Assembly (NCBI GenBank): GCA_021204885.1
Contig: JAJPYP010000038.1
Location: forward strand, 1-8,257
DNA from: Prevotellaceae bacterium
GTDB lineage: Bacteria; Bacteroidota; Bacteroidia; Bacteroidales; Bacteroidaceae
Length of the DNA stretch: 8,257 nt
Direction of reading: 5' to 3'
The position numbers were made by a program, and so were the translations under genes. Positions 1-6,507 of the stretch are shown here, one piece after another. Every line of letters starts with the position of its first letter. Positions within the stretch are counted from its first letter, which is position 1. The notes beneath the pieces were generated by a model. The model saw only the letters and a list, made by a program, of their open reading frames with translations, was not told the origin of the DNA and did no database searches.

Positions 1-480
1 GGACATCATCAATTGGACACGTTGGATGAACAGATCTTGAAGCTGATAGCCGGCAACGCCCGCATCCCCTTCCTTGAAGTGGCAAGGGTGTGCAACGTGT
101 CGGGCGCGGCCATACACCAACGCATTCAGAAACTTACTACCTTGGGTATACTGAAAGGCTCGGAATATGTCATCGACCCGGAGAAGATAGGGTATGAGAC
201 GTGTGCTTATATAGGCATCTACCTGAAAGACCCCGAGAGTTTCGATGAGGTGACCAAGGCGTTGGAAGCCATTCCGGAGGTGGTGGAGTGCCACTTCACC
301 ACGGGCAAGTATGACATGTTCATCAAACTCTACGCACGCAACAACCACCACCTGCTGAGCATTATCCACGACAAGCTGCAACCGCTGGGGTTGGCGCGTA
401 CCGAGACGCTCATCTCCTTCCACGAGGCCATCAAGCGGCAGATGCCGATATTGAAACAAGAGCCTGCGGAAGAGGAGTAA
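1..480 (+). CDS. Lrp/AsnC-family transcriptional regulator, 5'-truncated by the window edge
   Basis: A small DNA-binding regulator of the feast/famine (Lrp/AsnC) family. These proteins act in the cytoplasm as dimers or octamers and respond to amino acids or other small ligands. The frame is open from base 1 (Gly-His-His-Gln, then Leu-Asp-Thr-Leu-Asp-Glu), so the TTG at 13 is probably an internal Leu codon and the true ATG lies just upstream. That would give about 160 residues, the normal family length. The N-terminal third is the winged helix-turn-helix: LDTLDEQILKLI, then the recognition helix around VSGAAIHQRIQKL. The rest is the RAM ligand-binding domain, with GYETCAYIGIYLKDPESF and the VVECHFTTGKYDMF strand and loop. 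Its TAA abuts the stop codon of convergent folA. Its target genes and effector cannot be read from this sequence. The family call is firm; equivalence to E. coli Lrp is not implied. Confidence 0.95.
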   Translation, partial: GHHQLDTLDEQILKLIAGNARIPFLEVARVCNVSGAAIHQRIQKLTTLGILKGSEYVIDPEKIGYETCAYIGIYLKDPESFDEVTKALEAIPEVVECHFTTGKYDMFIKLYARNNHHLLSIIHDKLQPLGLARTETLISFHEAIKRQMPILKQEPAEEE

Positions 481-969
481 TCAACGCCTTACATAATCCA
501 CGAAGGTAAAGGGACAGGCATGCTTCTCGTCGGCCCCGTGCCATAGGCGTGCTTGCGGTTGCCATTCATCGGGCGCTATCGGGGGGAACCATGCATCGGC
601 ATAGGGGGCAACGGCATCCACGTGGGTGATGTGCAGCACATCGGCCAAAGGCATGGCGTGCCGGTAGAGTGTGGCGCCGCCGATGATGAAGACCTCTTCC
701 GCTTGACCGCATCGTGCCAATGCCGCCTCCAAAGAGGCGTACACTTCGGCACCGTTACACTGATACCCCTCGTGCGTGGAGAGCACGATGTTGCGGCGGT
801 TGGGCAACGCCCCTTTGGGCAATGACTCGAAGGTGACGCGCCCCATGACGACGGTATGCGAGGTGGTGAGTGCCTTGAAACGCTTCAAGTCGTCGGGCAA
901 GCGAAAGAGCAGCCGGTTTTGGTAGCCGATGGCGCGGTTGCGGTCGATGGCGGCGATAATGTGGATCAT
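481..969 (-). CDS. folA: Dihydrofolate reductase
   Basis: Reduces 7,8-dihydrofolate to tetrahydrofolate with NADPH, in the cytoplasm. It supplies one-carbon carriers for thymidylate and purine synthesis and is the target of trimethoprim. At 162 residues it has family length and aligns without gaps to the E. coli enzyme at the N-terminus: the IIAAI strand, IG at 14-15, the catalytic acid Asp27 in LPDDL, Phe31, MGR at 42-44 with Thr46, the PNRRNIVLS nucleotide-binding segment at 56-64, and the IIGG loop at 95-98. Two positions are unusual. Residue 22, Trp in the E. coli enzyme, is Phe, and residue 45 of the MGR-x-T motif is Val. The start ATG (967-969) sits about 25 bases from the predicted transcription start of a good Bacteroides-type promoter on this strand. 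The stop codon directly abuts that of the convergent Lrp-family gene. Confidence 0.97.
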   Translation of the reverse strand: MIHIIAAIDRNRAIGYQNRLLFRLPDDLKRFKALTTSHTVVMGRVTFESLPKGALPNRRNIVLSTHEGYQCNGAEVYASLEAALARCGQAEEVFIIGGATLYRHAMPLADVLHITHVDAVAPYADAWFPPIAPDEWQPQARLWHGADEKHACPFTFVDYVRR

Positions 970-999
970 CTTGCAGGTAATTTATGGATTAAAACGCTT

Positions 1000-1031
1000 C
1001 AAATGTAGTATCTTTGTCCCGATTGAACAAA
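1000..1031 (-). promoter_or_regulatory. folA promoter, Bacteroides type
   Basis: Reading the minus strand, TTTG (plus positions 1028-1031) is followed after 20 bases by TACATTTG (1000-1007). This matches the Bacteroides primary sigma factor consensus TTTG / TAnnTTTG at both elements. Transcription would start near 993, giving a leader of roughly 25 bases before the folA ATG. The -7 element is separated by one base from the -7 element of the promoter on the other strand. Confidence 0.6.
1009..1016 (+). promoter_or_regulatory. -7 element of the metallophosphoesterase promoter
   Basis: TATCTTTG is a perfect match to the Bacteroides -7 consensus TAnnTTTG and is followed by GTCCC, a common context for such promoters. 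No good -33 TTTG lies 19-21 bases upstream; the nearest is a weak TATG near 983-986. Transcription would begin near 1023, leaving a leader of about 85 bases before the ATG at 1108. Confidence 0.55.
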
Positions 1032-1107
1032 CTATGGCCGCCCTATTTCGCTTAAAGCCGCATCAAGAGGGAAGGTGGAAGGCCGGCTGATGTAATATGG
1101 AAACAGC

Positions 1108-1596
1108 ATGGTGAAGATCGGATTGCTTTCAGACACGCACGCCTATTGGGACGAGAAGTACCTGCACTACTTCGAGCCGTGCGACCAGATATGGCATGCG
1201 GGCGACATTGGCTCTTTAGAAGTGGCCGAGAAGTTGGCCGCTTTCCGCCCGTTGCGTGCCGTGTATGGCAATGTGGACGGGCAGGAGCTGCGCGTGCGCT
1301 ATCCCCAAACATTGCGCTTTACCGTGGAAGAGGCCGATGTATTGGTGAAGCACATCGGCGGCTACCCCGGACGGTACGACCCGTCGATAAGGGAGACCAT
1401 CCTTGCGCATCCCCCACGGCTCTTCATCAGCGGGCATTCCCATATCTTGAAGGTGAAGTATGACAAGGCGCTGGGCTTGCTGCACGTCAACCCCGGGGCT
1501 GCCGGTATCTACGGCTTCCACAAGGTGCGCACATTGGTGCGCTTCGTTATCGACGGCGGCACGTTCAGGGATTTGGAAGTGATAGAATTGGCGTGA
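1108..1596 (+). CDS. YfcE/MJ0936-type metallophosphoesterase
   Basis: A small cytoplasmic calcineurin-like phosphoesterase of the YfcE/MJ0936 group, which hydrolyses phosphodiesters with two bound divalent metals. The physiological substrate is unknown. All expected metal ligands are present in order: Asp9 and His11 (SDTH), Asp33 (AGD), Asn55 (GNVDG), His82, and His110 and His112 (SGHSH). The 162-residue length is normal. The His82 motif reads VKHIGG instead of the commoner LxHG, a one-residue variation that keeps the histidine. The ATG at 1108 is chosen because MVKIGLLSDTH starts directly with the first beta strand; the ATG at 1097 is in another frame and stops after five codons. The gene appears to be a single transcription unit, with a Bacteroides-type promoter upstream and a hairpin terminator downstream. 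It is head-to-head with folA, but no functional link to folate metabolism is implied. Confidence 0.93.
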   Translation: MVKIGLLSDTHAYWDEKYLHYFEPCDQIWHAGDIGSLEVAEKLAAFRPLRAVYGNVDGQELRVRYPQTLRFTVEEADVLVKHIGGYPGRYDPSIRETILAHPPRLFISGHSHILKVKYDKALGLLHVNPGAAGIYGFHKVRTLVRFVIDGGTFRDLEVIELA

Positions 1597-1646
1597 AATC
1601 TTAAGGATTGTTTGGTCGTTTCATATCTTTTGCTGAACTTTAACGC

Positions 1647-1700
1647 GAATAAGCGGCGGCTTTGAGGGGGCTTCATCCTCGGCATCGCTTATTCTTTTTT
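1647..1700 (+). terminator. Hairpin terminator after the metallophosphoesterase gene
   Basis: The perfect 9-base inverted repeat GAATAAGCG (1647-1655) / CGCTTATTC (1686-1694) is followed directly by six T residues (1695-1700). The 30-base loop contains a second small stem, GAGG (1664-1667) with CCTC (1677-1680). It lies 50 bases after the metallophosphoesterase stop codon and about 42 bases before rfbA. It most simply ends the upstream transcript, but it could act as an attenuator if rfbA transcription starts before it. Confidence 0.75.
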
Positions 1701-1732
1701 ATATCGCACTTGTTTCATCTTAATCGCCCGAC

Positions 1733-1737
1733 AGGAA
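1733..1737 (+). promoter_or_regulatory. Ribosome binding site of rfbA
   Basis: AGGAA lies four bases before the ATG at 1742 and supports that start. No convincing TTTG / TAnnTTTG promoter was found between the terminator and this site, so the origin of the rfbA transcript is unresolved. Confidence 0.5.
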
Positions 1738-1741
1738 CCGT

Positions 1742-2641
1742 ATGAAAGGTATCATTTTGGCCGGTGGCAGCGCCACCCGTCTTTATCCGCTCTCCAAGGC
1801 TGTTTCCAAGCAGCTGATGCCCGTCTATGACAAGCCTATGATTTACTATCCGCTCTCCACGCTGATGTTGGCGGGTATCCGTGAGGTGCTGGTCATCTCC
1901 ACGCCGCGTGACCTGCCCCTGTTCCGTGAGTTGCTGGGCTCGGGTGCGGAGATAGGCATGCGGTTCGCCTATCAAGTGCAAGAGCGGCCCGAAGGCTTGC
2001 CGCAGGCATTCGTGTTGGGTGCGGGCTTCCTGAAAGGCGAGCCGGCTTGCCTGATATTGGGCGACAACCTCTTTTACGGGCAAGGCTTCTCGGGTATGTT
2101 GAAGCGGGCGGCCACGGCGGCCGAGCAAGGGGCTTGCATCTTCGGCTACTACGTGAAAGACCCGCGTCCCTACGGGGTGCTGGCGTTCGACGACAACGGA
2201 AAGGTAGTGGCGTTGGAGGAGAAGCCCGAACACCCGAAAAGCAACTACGTGGTGCCGGGACTCTACTTCTATGACGGCACGGTGGTGGAGAAGGCGGCCT
2301 CGCTGCAACCCTCGGCACGCGGCGAGTATGAGATTACCGACTTGAACCGTCTCTATTTGGCCGAAGGCTCCTTGCATGTGCAGCTCTTCGGCCGGGGTTT
2401 CGCTTGGCTCGATACAGGTACATGCGACAGCTTGCTGGAAGCCGCCGATTTCGTGGCCACCATTCAGAACAGGCAGGGCTTTCGCGTGAGTTGTATCGAA
2501 GAGATAGCGTGGCGCAGGGGGTGGATTGATTCCAATCAGCTTTACCGCTTGGGCGAACGCATGGGCAAGACCGAATATGGCCGGTACTTGATGGAATTGG
2601 CCGAAACACATTTCAACCTTTTATCTCCCCATTTCTCATGA
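1742..2641 (+). CDS. rfbA: Glucose-1-phosphate thymidylyltransferase
   Basis: RmlA joins dTTP and glucose 1-phosphate to give dTDP-glucose and pyrophosphate, the first step towards dTDP-L-rhamnose and other dTDP-sugars used in surface polysaccharides. It is cytoplasmic. The 299-residue protein shows the whole family pattern: nucleotide-binding loop GGSATRLYP (8-16), SKQLMPVYDKPMIYYPL (22-38), metal-binding Asp in LGDN (106-109), EEKP (159-162), GEYEITD (194-200) and WLDTGT (222-227). Two details differ from the commonest form. Residue 11 is Ala where many RmlA proteins have Gly (GGSGTR), a variant I have also seen in other homologues, and the residue after WLDTGT is Cys where His is usual. 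The ATG is preceded by AGGAA. The TGA overlaps the rfbB ATG in ATGA, so the two are almost certainly co-translated. Confidence 0.97.
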   Translation: MKGIILAGGSATRLYPLSKAVSKQLMPVYDKPMIYYPLSTLMLAGIREVLVISTPRDLPLFRELLGSGAEIGMRFAYQVQERPEGLPQAFVLGAGFLKGEPACLILGDNLFYGQGFSGMLKRAATAAEQGACIFGYYVKDPRPYGVLAFDDNGKVVALEEKPEHPKSNYVVPGLYFYDGTVVEKAASLQPSARGEYEITDLNRLYLAEGSLHVQLFGRGFAWLDTGTCDSLLEAADFVATIQNRQGFRVSCIEEIAWRRGWIDSNQLYRLGERMGKTEYGRYLMELAETHFNLLSPHFS

Positions 2642-3777
2642 AAACTTATTTGGTGACCGGCGGTGCCGGCTTTATCGGCGCCAACTTCTTGAAGTACCTG
2701 TTGGCTAAACACAAGGCGGTGAAGGTGGTGGTGCTTGACGCGCTTACCTACGCGGGCAATTTGGGTACCATCGACGTGGAGTTGCACGACAAGCGTTGTA
2801 TCTTCGTGAAGGGGGATATTCGCGACCGTGCGCTCTTGGCGAAGCTCTTCAACGAACACGACTTTGACTATGTGGTGAACTTCGCCGCCGAGAGTCATGT
2901 GGACCGCAGCATCACGGCACCGCAACTGTTCATTCAGACCAATGTCTTGGGTACGCAGAACCTGCTTGACGCGGCGATGCAGGCGTGGGTGACGGGCAGT
3001 GATAGTGCAGGCTACCCCACATGGCGCGAGGGCGTGCGCTACCACCAAGTCTCTACCGACGAGGTGTATGGCTCGTTGGGCGCGGAGGGTTACTTTACCG
3101 AGGAGACACCGCTGGCTCCCCACAGCCCTTACAGTGCCAGCAAGGCGAGTGCCGACCTGTTGGTGAAGGCCTATCACGATACCTACAAGATGCCGGTAAC
3201 CGTGACGCGCTGCTCGAACAACTACGGGCCTTACCACTTCCCCGAGAAGCTCATTCCGCTTGTCATCAAGAACATATTGGAGGGCAAGCCGCTGCCTGTC
3301 TACGGCGATGGGGGCAACGTGCGCGACTGGCTCTATGTGGAAGACCACTGCAAGGCCATCGACTTGGTGCTGCACCATGGCATGGATGGCGAGGTATATA
3401 ATGTGGGAGGACATAACGAGAAGAGCAACTTGGAGATTGTGAAAATAGTGATTGCCACCGTGCGTCGCTTGATGACGGTGTGTCCCGCTTACCGCAAGGC
3501 GTTGAAGCGGCAAGAGTTCCACAGCGACGGCCGCATCAGCATAGACTGGATAAACGATGAACTCATCACCTTCGTGACGGACCGCTTGGGGCACGACCGC
3601 CGTTATGCCATCGACCCCTCGAAGATAAGCCGTGAGTTGGGATGGCATCCCACGACATGCTTCGACAAGGGCATCGTCAAGACCGTGGAATGGTACTTGA
3701 ACCACCAGCCATGGGTGGAGGAGGTGTGCAGCGGGGAGTACCGGCAATACTATGAGCGGATGTACGGCAACAGGTAA
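2638..3777 (+). CDS. rfbB: dTDP-glucose 4,6-dehydratase
   Basis: RmlB converts dTDP-glucose to dTDP-4-keto-6-deoxyglucose using tightly bound NAD+, the second step of dTDP-rhamnose synthesis and the branch point to other deoxysugars. It is an extended short-chain dehydrogenase/reductase. Visible motifs are the Rossmann loop GGAGFIG (8-14), NFAAESHVDRS (81-91), the catalytic Thr-Asp-Glu at 140-142 within STDEVYG, the catalytic Tyr165-x3-Lys169 (YSASK), RCSNNYGPYHFPEKLIP (191-207) and DWLYVEDHCKAI (230-241). At 379 residues it is some 20-30 longer than the common enterobacterial form. The extra residues lie around 272-320, between EKSNLEIVK and the RRYAIDP segment, which I recall as a normal feature of Bacteroidales RmlB. 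The start overlaps the rfbA stop by four bases. The next gene, menA, converges with only four bases between the stops, so no rfbC or rfbD follows. Confidence 0.97.
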   Translation: MKTYLVTGGAGFIGANFLKYLLAKHKAVKVVVLDALTYAGNLGTIDVELHDKRCIFVKGDIRDRALLAKLFNEHDFDYVVNFAAESHVDRSITAPQLFIQTNVLGTQNLLDAAMQAWVTGSDSAGYPTWREGVRYHQVSTDEVYGSLGAEGYFTEETPLAPHSPYSASKASADLLVKAYHDTYKMPVTVTRCSNNYGPYHFPEKLIPLVIKNILEGKPLPVYGDGGNVRDWLYVEDHCKAIDLVLHHGMDGEVYNVGGHNEKSNLEIVKIVIATVRRLMTVCPAYRKALKRQEFHSDGRISIDWINDELITFVTDRLGHDRRYAIDPSKISRELGWHPTTCFDKGIVKTVEWYLNHQPWVEEVCSGEYRQYYERMYGNR

Positions 3778-3781
3778 CGCC

Positions 3782-4693
3782 TCATCGATAGAGTGCCACC
3801 GCCATAAGCAATCCGTAGAGCAACAGGTTGCGCGAGGTCTCGCCGATAAGGGCGTTGAGTGGCTTGCCGCTGTGCAGTTTCACCAACTTGCGCCAAGTGG
3901 CGAAATGCAGGTATAAATAGAGGGAGGGTGCCCAGATAAACTCGGAGAGCGTGAGGTCGCGCGTGTGGACGAAGCGCATGGAAAGCAGCCATGCGGCAAT
4001 GCCGAGCGCCAAATAGAAATAGCGCCCGAAGGGCTCGCCCAAGCGCACGATAAGGGTGCGCTTGCCGCTCTGCGCGTCTTGCTCGCGGTCGCGGTAGTTG
4101 TTCACCACAAGGAGCGTGTCTATCACCAATCCGCAGATAAGCGCCTCTACCCACACATTCGTGGTGAGGTGGAAGGTTTGCGCGTAATAGGTGCCGCACA
4201 CGGGCACGAAGCCGAAGAAGACCAACACCAACAGGTCGCCCCAGCCTTGGTAAGAGAGGAACGTGGTGTAGAGGAAGGCGAACAGCACGCAGCAGGCACC
4301 CAATGCCACCAACTCCCAACCCCCGTAGGGAGAGGCTTCGCGAAAGCGGTAGAGTATGCCCAAGCCGCAAAGGCAGGAGAGGACGATGACCGTGCCGATG
4401 CCCCATTTCATGGCGCGGGCCGATATCCAGCCTTGCGCACAGGCGCGTTCAGGGCCGAGGCGGTCTGCACGGTCGCTCCCTTTTAAATAGTCGAAGAGGT
4501 CGTTGATGAAGTTGGCGGCTATCTGCATGCCGCAGGCGAAGAGCAGGCAAAGCAGTGCCGTGCGCGGCTGCATCGCCCCGTCGGCGTAGGCCCATGCGGA
4601 GCCTACAATGACCGGCATGACCGCGCCCGCCAAGGTCTTGGGGCGGGCGGCCAATATCCATGCGCGAAGCGAATGGCGCTTTACTGTTCCCAT
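3782..4693 (-). CDS. menA: 1,4-dihydroxy-2-naphthoate polyprenyltransferase (menaquinone synthesis)
   Basis: Integral inner-membrane UbiA-superfamily prenyltransferase that attaches the polyprenyl tail to 1,4-dihydroxy-2-naphthoate, forming demethylmenaquinone. In Bacteroides menaquinone serves the anaerobic fumarate-reducing chain. The 303-residue protein has the MenA hallmarks: the N-terminal ARPKTLAGAVMPVIVGSA segment (16-33), the first Asp-rich motif NFINDLFDYLKGSDRADR (61-78), which binds the prenyl diphosphate through Mg2+, and the second motif NNYRDREQD (198-206) followed by SGKRTL. The rest is a series of hydrophobic segments, about eight or nine, as expected. The start ATG (4691-4693) is followed by a short basic stretch before the first membrane segment. 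Upstream on the same strand, 126 bases away, is the OmpP1/FadL-type gene, and a strong hairpin lies between them. It may be the last gene of that operon or have its own start in the gap. Confidence 0.95.
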   Translation of the reverse strand: MGTVKRHSLRAWILAARPKTLAGAVMPVIVGSAWAYADGAMQPRTALLCLLFACGMQIAANFINDLFDYLKGSDRADRLGPERACAQGWISARAMKWGIGTVIVLSCLCGLGILYRFREASPYGGWELVALGACCVLFAFLYTTFLSYQGWGDLLVLVFFGFVPVCGTYYAQTFHLTTNVWVEALICGLVIDTLLVVNNYRDREQDAQSGKRTLIVRLGEPFGRYFYLALGIAAWLLSMRFVHTRDLTLSEFIWAPSLYLYLHFATWRKLVKLHSGKPLNALIGETSRNLLLYGLLMAVALYR

Positions 4694-4723
4694 GGCACGC
4701 TTTCTTTTATGGCTTCCCTAATC

Positions 4724-4768
4724 CCCGTTAAAGCCTGTCGGCTTTATCGCCGACAGGGCTTTAACGGG
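4724..4768. repeat. Strong intergenic hairpin between the OmpP1/FadL-type gene and menA
   Basis: The left arm (4724-4742, beginning CCCGTTAAAGCC) pairs with the right arm (4749-4768, ending GGCTTTAACGGG) over 19 base pairs with a single bulged G and a six-base loop, TTTATC. Neither strand has a T-run after the stem, so it is not a standard intrinsic terminator. It lies 51 bases after the outer-membrane gene stop and 30 bases before the menA ATG. It could be a processing or mRNA-stabilising element, a terminator without a U-tract, or a copy of a dispersed intergenic repeat. Confidence 0.85.
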
Positions 4769-4819
4769 AGATTGTCAAATGAAAAACCAACAATTATCTG
4801 CAATTCTTGTTTGCTTGTA

Positions 4820-6502
4820 TCAGAAGTGTACGCCCACCGTCAAGAGCAACTGGTGCCGGTCGTTCTTCACATGCGTCACTTGGGGCGAGTCGACTATCCA
4901 TGCGTTGCCCTCTTGGTACACGTCGATAAAGGGATAGAAGTCCTCTTTATAGGTGGTGTACTTGTAGGCCACGTCGGCATAGAACACCTGTCCGCGGAAG
5001 CCAATGCCTAACGTGTAGTTGTTCAACCCCTTCACGTTGGCGAAATCGGTATCGGTCTGGATGGAGTTGTAGGGCAGGTCTTTATAGGCGTCGTTATGGA
5101 ACTTGGCGCTCGTGCGGTTGTAGCCGGCACGGAAGGCGATTTGGGGCGTGGGCTTGTACTCGGCACCCAAGCGCAGGGTGCTTACTCCTTTGAGCATGTC
5201 GGTGGTGCTGTTCTCGTAGCGGAACGTGTCCGAGTAGCCTTCGTCGTCCATGAACTTCATCTTGGCGTAGTTCTGGTACTCATACTCCGCGCCGAGCGCA
5301 AGGTTCTTGCCGATGGTGTAGCCCAAGCTCAAGTTGTAGGTCCACGGCGTGCGCAGCTGGAAAGAGCGCACCATGTCGCCTTTGAGGATGTCGTAGGTGT
5401 CGATGTCGTATCGTCCTATCTCACCGCTGGGAACGCCCGCCTCGTTGGTCACTTCCAAGTCGTTCAGCACGTCGGATGCCAAGTAGGCGCTGGTCTTGTA
5501 GTCCAAGTGGTAGAATATGGGCGAGTGCACGGCAAGTCCGATGCGCAACGGCGAGTACTCGAAGGGACGGATGATGGCACCCAACTTCACGTCCACGCCA
5601 TTGCCGTCGATGCGGTTCCAGCCTTGCAGGGTATAGCCCTCGCCATTGCCGTAGTCTTCGTCATAGTAGGTGTATTTCTTGTAAGTCACTTGGTAAGCGC
5701 CCACGGTCATGCCGAAGTAGAAGCGGTCCTTGATGTTGAACGAGAGGTTGAAGTCGTACTCGTCTATGCCGCCGCGCTCTTGGGAACGGAACGTGCCGGT
5801 ACCGCCCCAGTACATGCCGCCATACTCGCCGGGGGTGGTGTACATCAGGTCGCCGTTCAGGTTGGTTGCCTGCGTGCCGTTCACCGTGTAAGGCTCGTAG
5901 CCGGAGGGTACGTCGGTACCGTCGGGCACGGCAATAAGGTCGGTAATCAAATAGCCGTCATAGCCCAAGGCCGAGAGCCAGCCTATCTCCGCGTTGTTGT
6001 AGATATTCCCGTTCCACTTAGTAAGTCCTTCGGCTTGCGCCGCCATGTAGTCGGTCTGGGTGTAGTCGCCCAAGTTGCCGCCCATCGACATGTTCTTGTA
6101 GAAGGACTTGACACGCTTGTAGTTGAACCCGAAATTGAAGTAACGAAGCGGCGTGGCGTTGCCTACCTTATAAGAGAGCACGAAGCCGGCGTTGTCGAAC
6201 TGGCCCTTGCGCTTGTCGGAACTCATGGTGGTACCTACATAGTCGCTCTCGGTACCGTAACCGGAGAAACCGAAGGAGATGGAGGCATCGTTGCTGCGGT
6301 ATATGCCGATGCCGGCCGGATTGGTGGCGATGGTGGATATATCTCCACCCAAGGCACCCATGGCTCCGCCCATGCCCACGAAGCGGGCGGTACCGTTCAA
6401 GTCTTTGCCCGTCAAGTTGGCGGCATCATATACCGTTTGCGCACCCGCCGGAACGATTGCCGTCAACAATCCCCATGCGGCCAATATCATCTGCTTTTTC
6501 AT
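4820..6502 (-). CDS. OmpP1/FadL/TodX-family outer-membrane protein ('hemin receptor' type)
   Basis: Predicted beta-barrel outer-membrane protein of the OmpP1/FadL/TodX family. FadL relatives take up long-chain fatty acids or other hydrophobic compounds; Bacteroides members are often labelled 'hemin receptor', but the substrate here is unknown. The 560-residue protein begins with a signal peptide (MKKQ, hydrophobic core 5-17, likely cleavage after Ala21 in AGA|QT). Next comes the family N-terminal motif GTARFVGMGGAMGALGGD (37-54) followed by NPAGIGIYRS (61-70), the region that forms the plug in FadL. The remainder alternates aromatic and polar residues in strand-like fashion, and the protein ends in VGVHF with a terminal Phe, typical for recognition by the BAM assembly machinery. 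No TonB box is evident. An AGGAAG site precedes the ATG. It lies 35 bases after the 487-residue exported-protein gene on the same strand, so co-transcription is likely. Confidence 0.85.
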   Translation of the reverse strand: MKKQMILAAWGLLTAIVPAGAQTVYDAANLTGKDLNGTARFVGMGGAMGALGGDISTIATNPAGIGIYRSNDASISFGFSGYGTESDYVGTTMSSDKRKGQFDNAGFVLSYKVGNATPLRYFNFGFNYKRVKSFYKNMSMGGNLGDYTQTDYMAAQAEGLTKWNGNIYNNAEIGWLSALGYDGYLITDLIAVPDGTDVPSGYEPYTVNGTQATNLNGDLMYTTPGEYGGMYWGGTGTFRSQERGGIDEYDFNLSFNIKDRFYFGMTVGAYQVTYKKYTYYDEDYGNGEGYTLQGWNRIDGNGVDVKLGAIIRPFEYSPLRIGLAVHSPIFYHLDYKTSAYLASDVLNDLEVTNEAGVPSGEIGRYDIDTYDILKGDMVRSFQLRTPWTYNLSLGYTIGKNLALGAEYEYQNYAKMKFMDDEGYSDTFRYENSTTDMLKGVSTLRLGAEYKPTPQIAFRAGYNRTSAKFHNDAYKDLPYNSIQTDTDFANVKGLNNYTLGIGFRGQVFYADVAYKYTTYKEDFYPFIDVYQEGNAWIVDSPQVTHVKNDRHQLLLTVGVHF

Positions 6503-6507
6503 ATCAA

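Noticed and set aside
13..15. TTG as the start codon of the Lrp-family gene
   Set aside because: The frame stays open to base 1 with residues fitting the family N-terminus (GHHQLDTLDEQ), so the true start is most likely just outside the window and TTG is an internal Leu.
1715..2611. Open frame of 298 codons on the minus strand antisense to rfbA
   Set aside because: rfbA covers the region with all RmlA motifs, and the antisense translation shows no family resemblance.
2542..3747. Open frame of 401 codons on the minus strand antisense to rfbB
   Set aside because: rfbB is unmistakable on the plus strand. The antisense frame runs across the rfbA/rfbB junction and has no domain features, so it is a codon-bias shadow.
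4724..4768. Calling the intergenic hairpin an intrinsic terminator
   Set aside because: The stem is strong, but the bases after it are GATTAGGG on the minus strand and AGATTGTC on the plus strand, with no T-run either way, so it was listed as a hairpin of unknown role.
4779..4940. Short plus-strand frame starting MKNQQLSAILVCLYQK near the hairpin
   Set aside because: It resembles a signal-like start but soon runs antisense into the conserved C-terminus of the outer-membrane protein, and no plus-strand promoter is evident.
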